From Treponema sp. (GTDB lineage Bacteria; Spirochaetota; Spirochaetia; Treponematales; Breznakiellaceae): a stretch of 38,990 nt of DNA. Each line of letters begins with the position of its first letter. Position 1 is the stretch's first letter. The notes under the pieces were generated by a model. The model saw nothing but the letters and a program-made list of their open reading frames with translations, ran no database searches and was not told the origin of the DNA. Of the stretch, positions 1-7,919 are shown piece by piece. The DNA lies in NCBI GenBank assembly GCA_009781915.1, contig WQUW01000010.1, positions 1-38,990 of the forward strand, in the 5' to 3' direction. A program made the translations under genes and the position numbers.

Positions 1-168
1 AATTACCGGGAAGGTCATAAACTTGTGCTTACCGTGATATATCTGCATATCACTGCCGCACACTCCGATACAGTCGATTTTCAACAGCGCCTCGTTGACG
101 CCTGCCTGTGGAACGCTGGCCTCCTCAACCTGAAAGGTAAAGGGGGCCGTTATCCGCATTTGCTTCAT
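1..168 (-). CDS. Zinc-type alcohol/polyol dehydrogenase, N-terminal part (runs off left edge)
   Basis: The reading frame is open from the ATG at 168 to the window edge and gives the first 56 residues of a medium-chain dehydrogenase. The GroES-like start is visible, with CIGVCGSD carrying the expected catalytic-zinc cysteine (Cys37). An AAGGAG ribosome binding site lies 7 bases upstream. The gene follows the terminator of the upstream operon in the same direction, so it may be a separate unit or be reached by readthrough. It resembles the dehydrogenase at 274-1263 in the same motif but is otherwise different. The substrate cannot be judged from this fragment. Confidence 0.75.
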   Translation of the reverse strand, partial: MKQMRITAPFTFQVEEASVPQAGVNEALLKIDCIGVCGSDMQIYHGKHKFMTFPVI

Positions 169-234
169 GGGTTTCTCCTTGGGAGCCGGGCTGGCTTTTT
201 ACAGTTACAAAAACAGTTTACCACATTTCCGGGT

Positions 235-260
235 AAAAAAAAGGCGGCATCGCTGCCGCC
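235..260 (-). terminator. Rho-independent terminator of the tct operon
   Basis: On the minus strand a 7-bp perfect stem (GGCGGCA/TGCCGCC) with a 4-base loop is followed directly by eight T residues. It lies 13 bases after the stop codon of the dehydrogenase at 274-1263, so it most likely ends the leftward operon that starts near 5715. Confidence 0.85.
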
Positions 261-273
261 GTGAAAAGGCTGT

Positions 274-1263
274 TTACGGACGGAAAATTATTTTAACGGC
301 AGCGTCGTCCTTGTCCGCCATTTCAAACCCTGCCTTTATATCGCTCAGCGGGAATTCATGCGTAACAAGCGGTTTTATGTCTACCGACCCTTGAGCAACA
401 GGGCGCAGCGTTTGGGGAGTCCATACATACCGCTCCCGCCATGTGTGGTGAACCAGACAGGTGTTTATAAATTCCAGCCCGTCATCGTGCCAGCGGCTGA
501 TGTTAAGGGTAACAGGCGTGGTAACCCAGCTATAAAAAACGAACTTGCCGTTGTGCCTGATTATTTCGCTGGCGGTATTAAAAGATTCCGCGCTGCCAGC
601 GGCTTCCACAACAACATCTGCGCCTATTCCGCAGGTCAGTTCGTTTATGATGCTTACCGGGTCGTCTTTCTTCAGATTGATGGTTACATCCGCTCCCAGC
701 TTTTTGGCAAGCTCTAGTTTCCCGTCAAGTATGTCCGCGACAATGACACGATGCGCGCCCTTTTTCTTGGCGCATTGGGCAATGATAAGCCCGGCAAAGC
801 CGCCGCCCATTACCACCACGGTATCCCCAAGCTGAACACCTGAGTTCATGCCGGAATACATGGCGCAAGAGATAGGTTCCCCCAAGGAAGCTGTGTCCAT
901 ATCCAGATCATGGGGAACCGGCTGAAGTTCCTGCGCTTTTGTTTTGAAATAATCGGCGTAATTGTTATTCCAGCCAAAGGCGATAACCTTGTCGCCAACC
1001 TTGTAATCGCAAACTTTGCTGCCCACAGCAACTACTTCACCGCCGCTCTCGTGGCCCAGCAGAAACGGAAATTTCGGCTCCTGCCGGAATTCGGCGGTTT
1101 TCGGCGGCATCTGGCCCCGGTAAAAATTCTTGTCGGAACCGCAAATGCCTATAAGGTGATTTTTTACGATGACATCATCGTCTTCGCAAACAAGTTCACG
1201 TTCAATAAGTTCAATGTCCCTGATGCCATTAAGGCGGGCTGCGCGGGTCGTAAATTTTTTCAC
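274..1263 (-). CDS. Zinc-dependent medium-chain dehydrogenase lacking the structural-zinc lobe
   Basis: The protein (329 aa) has an N-terminal GroES-like domain with catalytic-zinc ligand candidates Cys41 (GICGSD) and His71-Glu72 (GHES), and Glu129/Cys133 in GEPISCAMYSG. A Rossmann fold follows, with GGGFAG at about 153-158. The stretch after Gly87 that usually holds four structural-zinc cysteines is replaced by a short FGWNNNYADYF segment. The start is placed at GTG 1263 because GGAAGGAG lies 6 bases upstream; the frame stays open further upstream into tctA. The gene is last in the COG4091-tctCBA operon, 13 bases after tctA. It probably oxidises the imported hydroxyacid or a product of it with NAD(P); the substrate is not known. 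Confidence 0.85.
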   Translation of the reverse strand: MKKFTTRAARLNGIRDIELIERELVCEDDDVIVKNHLIGICGSDKNFYRGQMPPKTAEFRQEPKFPFLLGHESGGEVVAVGSKVCDYKVGDKVIAFGWNNNYADYFKTKAQELQPVPHDLDMDTASLGEPISCAMYSGMNSGVQLGDTVVVMGGGFAGLIIAQCAKKKGAHRVIVADILDGKLELAKKLGADVTINLKKDDPVSIINELTCGIGADVVVEAAGSAESFNTASEIIRHNGKFVFYSWVTTPVTLNISRWHDDGLEFINTCLVHHTWRERYVWTPQTLRPVAQGSVDIKPLVTHEFPLSDIKAGFEMADKDDAAVKIIFRP

Positions 1264-1276
1264 AATAATCTCCTTC

Positions 1277-2779
1277 CTATTTCCCGGATGAACGGGCAGC
1301 TTTGAATTTTTTTGCCACAAGCGGCGAAAAACAGAACACAACAATCAAGACAATAAGCACCCATGAAATCGCGCTTTGAATAAACACGGATGGGTCTCCC
1401 CTTGTCATATCAAAAGACTGCCGCGCAAATGTTTCCAGCATTGGCGTCAGTACAAAGGCAAGCAGAATCGGCGCTGCCGCGATTTTGGCGGCTTTAAGGA
1501 AATACGTGAAAAACCCGACCACCAACATGAAAAACACATCGAACATCGAGTTGCTGGTTGCGTATGCCGCTACCACGCAAACGGCGAAAATAACCGCCCC
1601 CAATATAACCTTTGGCACAGCGCAGGCGCGTATGATCAACGGAATACTCAGGACGCAAATTAAAAGCGCCACGAGGTTTCCCAGATAAAACGAAGATATA
1701 AGCGGCCACACGAAATCCGGCCTTTGAGTGAAAAGAAGCGGCCCCGGTTGAAGCCCCCACATCAAAAGCCCGCCCAAAAGAAGCGCGGTAGCCCCGCTGC
1801 CGGGAATGCCCAAGGTAAGCATTGGCGCAAACGACATGGCGGCGCAGGCGTTATTCGATGATTCAGGAGCGGCGCAGCCTTCCAGCCTTCCGGTTCCAAA
1901 CTGCGAACCGTTTTTGTTAAGCCGCCGCTCAAAAATATACGAAATGAACGCAGATGTGGTCGCTCCCGCGCCGGGCAAAACACCGATAAAACTTCCCAAA
2001 ATGCCATGCCGAATCTGTACGGGCAATACCTGCTTTATTTCCTTCAGGGAAAGCAGCATATCTTTGACCGTTACTCTTTGGACAATCGAGGTGTTCCCCC
2101 CTTTGGAACAAAGCAATTCTATCACTTGGGAGAATCCGAAAACGCCGATTACCAAAGGAACAAAGGTAACCCCTGCCATAAGGTTCGGCGTTCCAAAATA
2201 AAAGCGCATAAGTCCGACTGCCTGATCCGTACCCACAGTGGCGAAAAGCACACCAAGCCCCGTTGCCAGAAGCCCGGTGATTATATTATCGCCCAGGAGC
2301 CATCCGATAGATGTCATAGCCAGAAAAATCAGCAGGGCCAGTTCCGGGGGCCCGAACCTTAAGCCCAGCCGGGCCAGCATGGGGCCGCTTAAAACAAGGA
2401 TGATCATCCCGATGCTTCCACCAATAAATGACGACATAAAGCACGCGCTAAGGGCTTTTCCCGGCTGGCCCTTTTTTGTCAGTTCGTAGCCTTCCATTGC
2501 GGTACAGATATTCGGCGTATCGCCGGGTATGTTGATAAGCACCGCGGTAATGGAGCCGCCGTACATTGTGCCGTAATAAATGGCAGCCAGCATGATAATG
2601 GCTGTGGTGGGATTGAACGCGAATGTCAAAGGAAGCAGTACGGATATGGCGGTAAGTACCCCGATACCCGGTATGGCCCCGATGTATACCCCGGCTATCG
2701 TACCGATAAGGCAGGCCATAAGGTTTTGCAGTGTGAAGACTTGGGCCATGCCCATAAGCCACAGGTTGATGTTTTCCAT
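1277..2779 (-). CDS. tctA: Tripartite tricarboxylate transporter, large membrane subunit TctA
   Basis: This 500-aa, very hydrophobic protein has the conserved TctA features: the N-terminal GTIAGVYIGAIPGIGVLTAI segment, PGAGATTSAFISY near the middle, and LTLGIPGSGATALLLGGL. About twelve membrane segments are visible by hydrophobicity. Members of this family are the large permease subunit of secondary transporters that take up carboxylates with the help of a TctC binding protein. A GGAGG site lies 10 bases before the ATG. It sits between tctB and the dehydrogenase gene in one leftward operon. Its C-terminus ends in basic residues. Confidence 0.93.
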   Translation of the reverse strand: MENINLWLMGMAQVFTLQNLMACLIGTIAGVYIGAIPGIGVLTAISVLLPLTFAFNPTTAIIMLAAIYYGTMYGGSITAVLINIPGDTPNICTAMEGYELTKKGQPGKALSACFMSSFIGGSIGMIILVLSGPMLARLGLRFGPPELALLIFLAMTSIGWLLGDNIITGLLATGLGVLFATVGTDQAVGLMRFYFGTPNLMAGVTFVPLVIGVFGFSQVIELLCSKGGNTSIVQRVTVKDMLLSLKEIKQVLPVQIRHGILGSFIGVLPGAGATTSAFISYIFERRLNKNGSQFGTGRLEGCAAPESSNNACAAMSFAPMLTLGIPGSGATALLLGGLLMWGLQPGPLLFTQRPDFVWPLISSFYLGNLVALLICVLSIPLIIRACAVPKVILGAVIFAVCVVAAYATSNSMFDVFFMLVVGFFTYFLKAAKIAAAPILLAFVLTPMLETFARQSFDMTRGDPSVFIQSAISWVLIVLIVVFCFSPLVAKKFKAARSSGK

Positions 2780-2810
2780 ATCGTGAAAGCCTCCTTATTC
2801 CGGCCCGCTG

Positions 2811-3242
2811 TTACAGCAGTGTAAAAACTAATCCGCGAGGGACAGGTACTCTAAGAAAAATCTGAAAAATCACAAAAAGAACTACCGCAGTGCCTGTGCC
2901 AAGCAGAAGGGACGGCACCTTTTGTCTCTTTTCCATGAACACCAGCCATCCGAAGATGAACATTCCCAGAGGAATAAATATGCCCAGCAGATAAACCAGC
3001 AATGCTGTGAATACCGCAACGCCAAAAAGGATAAAAGGCTTGGCCTCGAAGGAAACACGCGCTTTACTTTTTATGTTCCGGAACAGCGTTATACCGCCGC
3101 AAACAACCAGAAGGGTTCCCGCAATCGCGGGGAAAAGTCCTCCTCCGGGCCCGTGGAATACCCATAAATTGTATTGAAAGATACCCATGTAAAGCCAGTA
3201 CAAACCCACAGGAATACATACTAGAGGAGCGACTTTGTTCAT
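2811..3242 (-). CDS. tctB: Tripartite tricarboxylate transporter, small membrane subunit TctB
   Basis: A 143-aa protein with four predicted membrane helices, the size and layout of TctB. Sequence conservation in this family is poor, so the call rests on hydrophobicity and on its position between tctC and tctA. The start ATG at 3242 has a GGGGGAAG site directly upstream and lies 11 bases after the tctC stop codon, which suggests translational coupling. Confidence 0.85.
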   Translation of the reverse strand: MNKVAPLVCIPVGLYWLYMGIFQYNLWVFHGPGGGLFPAIAGTLLVVCGGITLFRNIKSKARVSFEAKPFILFGVAVFTALLVYLLGIFIPLGMFIFGWLVFMEKRQKVPSLLLGTGTAVVLFVIFQIFLRVPVPRGLVFTLL

Positions 3243-3253
3243 TCTTCCCCCTG

Positions 3254-4249
3254 CTATTGTCCCAAGGCTTCAAAAAGCGCCCTGACTCTTCCTATTTCTG
3301 TCGCGGAAAAGGCGGCAGCTTCTTCCGGCCCCATGAACGTGGGGATTAGGTAATTCCTTTCCAGAAAAGCATGAAATTGGGGAGTTTCCATGACCATTCT
3401 CATTAATTGTTCATAGTAGCTCCTCGCCGGTTCCGAAAGGCCCAGAGGAACAGCAAGCCCGCGCCATTCCCGCATGACAATTTGCGGATACCCCAATTCT
3501 ATGAAGGTGGGGACATTGGCGAACATATCTCCGGGCACCCGTTCTTCCGCAAAGGTGGCAATGGCAACAAAATCCCCGGACTGAAGCTGCCCGATAAATT
3601 CTGACGGATTAAAAATTCCCACATCAACATGACCGCCCAACAGCGCGGTGGCGACAAGGCCGGAACTGTCAAATTGCACGTAATTCATGTCAGCGTCGGC
3701 ATATTCCCTGAGCAGCTCAAACATAAAGTGCGAAGTATTAAGGCGCTGATCCGAGCCGAAACGGATTGTGCCCGGATTGGCCCTTGCCGCGTTAAGCAGG
3801 GAGTGAATGTCTGTGAAAGGGCCGTCAGCGCGGGTTCCAAGAAATACATCATCAAACGCCATGATTGCCACAATATCTATCATTTCTTCGTAAGTCCGGG
3901 GCCAGCCTCCGATATGGGAAGTAACCAGAACTCCGTTATGCAGAGCAAGAACATAATGGGGATTCCCGCTCCTGCTTAACATAAAATTGTATCCCACCGC
4001 ACCAGCGCCGCCGCCCCTGTTAACAGGCATAAAAGTGGAATTGGAAAGATTGTTCTGGTTTATGATATTGGAAATCTCCCGCATCCATATATCGCTGCCG
4101 CCGCCAACCCCAGCCGGAGCGACAAACTCGATGGAACGGACGGGCCTCCATGTACCATCCTCCAAATAGCCGCCCCGATCTTCCCCGCACGCAAGAAACA
4201 GCGCCCCAAACAAGAACACTGTTAACCCGACTACCATTGCTTTCTTCAT
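3254..4249 (-). CDS. tctC: Tripartite tricarboxylate transporter binding lipoprotein TctC
   Basis: The product (331 aa) is an extracytoplasmic solute receptor of the TctC/Bug type. It begins with a lipoprotein signal ending in FLAC-GED. The typical VEFVAPAGVGGGSDIWMR segment and a C-terminal YYEQLMRMVMETPQF region follow. The start is placed at ATG 4249, with GGAGG 6 bases upstream; the frame could be extended by 12 codons, but without a signal for it. The neighbours tctB and tctA make it part of a complete transporter. Bug proteins bind small carboxylates, and the family alone does not tell which. The lipid anchor replaces the soluble periplasmic form common in proteobacteria. Confidence 0.93.
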   Translation of the reverse strand: MKKAMVVGLTVFLFGALFLACGEDRGGYLEDGTWRPVRSIEFVAPAGVGGGSDIWMREISNIINQNNLSNSTFMPVNRGGGAGAVGYNFMLSRSGNPHYVLALHNGVLVTSHIGGWPRTYEEMIDIVAIMAFDDVFLGTRADGPFTDIHSLLNAARANPGTIRFGSDQRLNTSHFMFELLREYADADMNYVQFDSSGLVATALLGGHVDVGIFNPSEFIGQLQSGDFVAIATFAEERVPGDMFANVPTFIELGYPQIVMREWRGLAVPLGLSEPARSYYEQLMRMVMETPQFHAFLERNYLIPTFMGPEEAAAFSATEIGRVRALFEALGQ

Positions 4250-4291
4250 ATAAACCTCCATAACTGCGTTATAATTCCGGCACACAACCGG

Positions 4292-5710
4292 CTATGTTTC
4301 AAAAAGCTTTTCCTGTTCCGCGCGCAAATCCCACAGCGCGGAATTCTCCGGCTTCTGGATGGACGCATAGGTAATAATTTCGCCTTTGCGTATGGGAGCG
4401 GCTGTTTTGTTTCCCGTTATCATGTGTCCGGGAACCGCGCTGCCATTCTCCTTCCGTGCAGCCGGAACTATCCGCGCTTTCAGCCGCAGGTCGTGATCGC
4501 CGCCCAGAGTTGTTCCCGTTTCAATGTCGCAAGCCGCATACTTTACAAGGTCATACGTGGGAATGTAATCCCTCCCGCCAGTGTCCATTTTCAAGAGGCC
4601 AGCGCTAAGGATGGATGTACTTGTTTCCACGCCGCACAGATGATACGGACGGTAAATTACCGCTGTGGAAAGATCGTAGTTGGGTATCTGTCCCTTGGTG
4701 GTAAGAATGTAATTGGAGTATGCGTTGTCGCAGCGCACAACAATGTACACACCGCCGCCCATGCCGCTTTCATCACGGCGGCGAAGGGTTGTCATCAGGT
4801 CTATCACTCCCTCGTCTTTATAAATGCCGTTGTTTTTCCGCGAGCAGTATGCCACAGGAAGCTCTGTTATTCTAACTACCCCAAGGGATGTTTCGGGCAC
4901 AGAGGGATGCAGCCCCGCCGCATTCGCCATCATCGTTAATTCGCAAAGATCAAAGGCTCCGGCAAGGGGCATATCAGAGAGAACCTCAAGACGCTTGCCG
5001 ATATACTGCGCACAAGCGCCGGGGCTGTCCGGAATCATGTTGAAGTACTTCATATGCGTTTCGGGAATTGACACGGTTCGATCTTCATGGACAGTGATGC
5101 CGTCCGCTTTAACGGAAACGGTGCGCTGTTCCTCGTCCAGAACAAACTCCGCATCCCGCGCCTTGCCGCCGGATATGACCGTTAGGCCAATGAGCCGCGC
5201 CCATTCCACCAGAGCCATAAACAAAGCGGGCTGATCCCCATCAACCGGAGAATAGACCAAGCCCTTTTCCAGCGCGAGCCGGCGCAGCAGGGGCCCAACG
5301 CAGGAATCCAGTTCCTTGCTCACCGCGATAATATGCTTGCCGCATTCAATAGCCCTTAGGCAGAACCTGGCCCCGGACTCCGGATGCCCGGTTGCTTCTA
5401 CCACAACATCAATGGCGGGAATATCTGTTGCCAGAGCCGCGTTATCGGTATACACGAACTTGCCTTCGGCTATTGCCCTTTGGCCTTCCGAAACCTCCGT
5501 TGCGTAGACAATTTTTTCCGCCGGTATGCCCGCTTTTTCCAGACTACCCTTCGCGGCATTTTTGTCCTGATCCGCTACCAAAGGAACCGTAAGCTGTTTT
5601 ACAAAGAGCTGCTGGGTTACAACGGCGGTTCCGTAATGCCCAGCGCCGATAACCGCAGTGCAGACCTGCTTCTTTCCGCCGTATCGATCAAAAAAATGAT
5701 GGTAGATCAT
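4292..5710 (-). CDS. COG4091-like oxidoreductase (homoserine-dehydrogenase-like with C-terminal SAF domain)
   Basis: The 472-aa protein starts with a Rossmann motif (AVIGAGHYG, residues 19-27) of the NAD-binding homoserine dehydrogenase type. EATGHPESGARF and HIIAVSKELD follow, and the C-terminal segment PIRKGEIITYASIQ looks like a SAF domain. Proteins of this architecture are found in catabolic clusters, but their reaction is not settled. It is the first gene of the sigma-54-driven leftward operon, 42 bases before tctC. ATG 5710 is the only plausible start; it has no ribosome binding site and lies only about 5 bases after the predicted transcription start (near 5715), so the mRNA may be nearly leaderless. 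It is an unlikely homoserine biosynthesis enzyme given its neighbours. Confidence 0.8.
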   Translation of the reverse strand: MIYHHFFDRYGGKKQVCTAVIGAGHYGTAVVTQQLFVKQLTVPLVADQDKNAAKGSLEKAGIPAEKIVYATEVSEGQRAIAEGKFVYTDNAALATDIPAIDVVVEATGHPESGARFCLRAIECGKHIIAVSKELDSCVGPLLRRLALEKGLVYSPVDGDQPALFMALVEWARLIGLTVISGGKARDAEFVLDEEQRTVSVKADGITVHEDRTVSIPETHMKYFNMIPDSPGACAQYIGKRLEVLSDMPLAGAFDLCELTMMANAAGLHPSVPETSLGVVRITELPVAYCSRKNNGIYKDEGVIDLMTTLRRRDESGMGGGVYIVVRCDNAYSNYILTTKGQIPNYDLSTAVIYRPYHLCGVETSTSILSAGLLKMDTGGRDYIPTYDLVKYAACDIETGTTLGGDHDLRLKARIVPAARKENGSAVPGHMITGNKTAAPIRKGEIITYASIQKPENSALWDLRAEQEKLFET

Positions 5711-5725
5711 ACTAAGATATTATAT

Positions 5726-5742
5726 AGCAAAAAGCGTGCCAA
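5726..5742 (-). promoter_or_regulatory. Sigma-54 (-24/-12) promoter of the COG4091-tctCBA operon
   Basis: On the minus strand the site reads TTGGCACG-N4-TTGCT, a perfect match to the sigma-54 consensus, with 10 bases between the GG and GC pairs. Transcription should start near 5715. The divergent PrpR-type activator gene and its own second target promoter (7853-7869) support the call. Confidence 0.92.
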
Positions 5743-5899
5743 CTATGGGAAACTCTTTCCAAAATCCGGAATTTCCGGCAATTTCGACTTTGGGCATAGT
5801 AAATGCCGGAAAAAAAGCACGAAATGGCAGACGAATCATGTTTTTTGCGTACTTTTTTATAGACAATAAGCGGCTATCGTTGTATTATGGCAGTACCAT

Positions 5900-5927
5900 T
5901 GTTGCATTTTTGCTACTGTAAGCAACA
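5900..5927. promoter_or_regulatory. Candidate upstream activator site (inverted repeat)
   Basis: TGTTGC (5900-5905) and GCAACA (5922-5927) form a perfect inverted repeat. CAGTA (5891-5895) and TACTG (5914-5918) form a second, interleaved one. They lie about 175 bases upstream of the leftward sigma-54 promoter, in the usual range for an enhancer, and just before the activator gene, where self-regulation is also possible. A second short palindrome, CCGGA-ATT-TCCGG, is at 5766-5778. No binding consensus is known to me for this regulator. Confidence 0.4.
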
Positions 5928-5948
5928 GTCAGAAACTTGGAGTGTTGT

Positions 5949-7841
5949 ATGATTAACGTCCTGCTCATTGTTCCCTACCCGGAAATGCAGAGCGAGGTAG
6001 AACATATTCTCGCAAACCATGAGCTTGTAACCCGCCGGAAGATACAGGTGGCAATTAATATCGTATCGCAGGAAGATATCAGGACGCTGTTGCCCAAGCC
6101 CGAATGTGATGTCCTTATAGCTAGAGGATTTTCCGCCGCGCATTTACGGAAAGAATACGAGAACATCCCTCAGGTAGAATTGCCCATAAGCGTCAGTGAT
6201 GTTATTCGAGGCATAAAAGAATGTATGGAAAACCGTGATGCCCGGAACATAGCCCTTATCGGTACAAAAATACCCAAAAACGATATTGAGTTGATGAATT
6301 CAATTTTTCCCATATCCATTACCCACTATCCTGTTGATGACCTGCAGGACATCGTTGTTACGATTAGAAAGGCGCTTGCCGCTGACTGCGACATACTGCT
6401 TGGCGGGGCAACAATTCGCAACTTGGCCCGCTTTATGCGGGTTCCCGCCGTAATGATAAAGACCGGCATCGAAGCCATCGAAAAAGCGCTGGACGATGCG
6501 TTCCAACTGGTAACGGTAATGCACATGGAGCGTGAGCGGGCCGAGATAGTTACTACAATTTCCAACTGTTCCAGCGATGGAATCATGTATGTTGGCGAAG
6601 ACGGCACAGTGCGTATGGCAAACCCGGCGGCGCTTAAATTTCTAGGCAGCGCTTGCCAGAAGATGGACACAATAAAAATAGATCGGGTTTCCCCTACGCT
6701 GGCGCACATGGCAAAGGAAGCCCGCTTAAGCCGTCAGGGTGTTCAGAATTACCTGTACAGGCACGGGAAATATATGCTGTCCGTGAGCTTTCATCCGGTT
6801 ATTCTGGGAAACAACACTCCGGGCGTTATCTTTACCATGCAGGACGTAACACGCATTCAGCAGTTGGAAACAACAATACGAAAAAGCCTGAACAAAAACG
6901 GTCTTGAAGCGAAGTACCAGTTTAAAGATATTATCTACCGGAGCAAAAAATTTGAACAGCTCATAACTCTGGCACGGCGGTACTCGGCAACTTCCTCCAA
7001 TGTACTAATAACGGGGGAAACGGGGGTAGGCAAGGAATTGCTGGCCCAAAGCATCCACAACGAAAGCCCCCGGAGCAAAGGCCCGTTTGTGGCGGTAAAT
7101 TGCGCGGCTATTCCTGAACATCTGCTTGAATCGGAACTTTTCGGCTACGAGGAAGGCTCCTTTACCGGCTCCAGCAAAGGCGGGAAGCCGGGGCTTTTTG
7201 AACTGGCCCACACCGGAACTTTTTTTCTTGACGAGATTTCTGAACTGCCCCTTAATTTCCAAAGCAAGGTACTCAGGGTTTTACAAGAGAGGGAAGTCAG
7301 GCGGGTGGGAGCGGGCAAAGTTACGGCTGTTGATGTGCGCATCATTTCCGCGTCCAACGTTAATCTAAAGAAACAGGTGGAGGAAAAGCGGTTCCGCCGC
7401 GACTTGCTGTACCGGCTGGATGTATTGCATCTGCACGTCCCGAATCTTTGGGAGCGCCCGGAAGATATAGAGCCGATTTTTTTGCACTATATCGGGGCTT
7501 TCAATGTTGAAGGCGGCGCGATGGATATGCTTCGTGCCCACACGTTTGAAGGAAATATCCGGGAACTGCAAAACATCGCCGAGCGTTTAAGCATTATGTG
7601 CCTTGAGTCTCAGGTAATTACCCCGGCGGATATGCGCCTTGCGCTTGAAAGTTACGATGAGGAAAAAGGCTCGGAAGAAACCCGTTCCCAAACTCAAACG
7701 CTGAAAGGGGCCCTGCACGTCAACGAGCGGGAACAGATTTTTGCCGTTCTGGAACGGTGCGGCTTTAACCAGACACGAGCCGCCCGCGAGCTGGGCATAG
7801 ACCGGACAACGTTGTGGCGAAAAATACGGAAACATTCCTAG
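5949..7841 (+). CDS. Sigma-54-dependent activator, PrpR type
   Basis: The 630-aa protein has the PrpR sensory domain (about 1-180), a PAS domain (about 195-300), a sigma-54 AAA+ domain with Walker A GETGVGKE (about 355) and Walker B GTFFLDE (about 425), and a Fis-type helix-turn-helix at the C-terminus ([20 protein letters not shown]). The sigma-54 contact loop reads GSFTGS instead of GAFTGA; the key Thr is kept. PrpR domains sense small acids or their derivatives. ATG 5949 is chosen, with GGAG 6 bases upstream; a TTG at 5937 would overlap that site. Sigma-54 promoters on both sides of the gene mark the tct operon and pdxA2 as its likely targets. Confidence 0.93.
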   Translation: MINVLLIVPYPEMQSEVEHILANHELVTRRKIQVAINIVSQEDIRTLLPKPECDVLIARGFSAAHLRKEYENIPQVELPISVSDVIRGIKECMENRDARNIALIGTKIPKNDIELMNSIFPISITHYPVDDLQDIVVTIRKALAADCDILLGGATIRNLARFMRVPAVMIKTGIEAIEKALDDAFQLVTVMHMERERAEIVTTISNCSSDGIMYVGEDGTVRMANPAALKFLGSACQKMDTIKIDRVSPTLAHMAKEARLSRQGVQNYLYRHGKYMLSVSFHPVILGNNTPGVIFTMQDVTRIQQLETTIRKSLNKNGLEAKYQFKDIIYRSKKFEQLITLARRYSATSSNVLITGETGVGKELLAQSIHNESPRSKGPFVAVNCAAIPEHLLESELFGYEEGSFTGSSKGGKPGLFELAHTGTFFLDEISELPLNFQSKVLRVLQEREVRRVGAGKVTAVDVRIISASNVNLKKQVEEKRFRRDLLYRLDVLHLHVPNLWERPEDIEPIFLHYIGAFNVEGGAMDMLRAHTFEGNIRELQNIAERLSIMCLESQVITPADMRLALESYDEEKGSEETRSQTQTLKGALHVNEREQIFAVLERCGFNQTRAARELGIDRTTLWRKIRKHS

Positions 7842-7852
7842 TTTCAGAAAAC

Positions 7853-7869
7853 TTGGCACGGTTTTTGCT
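7853..7869 (+). promoter_or_regulatory. Sigma-54 (-24/-12) promoter of the pdxA2-like gene
   Basis: TTGGCACG-N4-TTGCT is a perfect sigma-54 site with the canonical 10-base GG-GC spacing. It lies 12 bases after the activator stop codon. The predicted start near 7880 gives a 40-base leader before the ATG at 7920. It is nearly identical to the opposing site at 5726-5742. Confidence 0.92.
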
Positions 7870-7919
7870 GGTAAATATAAAAGAACTCCGGGCATAGCCG
7901 GACGTAAGGAGACGCAAAA

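Noticed and set aside
5736-5921. A 61-codon frame in the divergent intergenic region.
   Set aside because: It has no ribosome binding site, starts at the sigma-54 promoter and covers candidate regulatory repeats.
5937-5948. TTG at 5937 as start of the PrpR-type gene.
   Set aside because: It overlaps the GGAG that serves ATG 5949, and no ribosome binding site precedes it.
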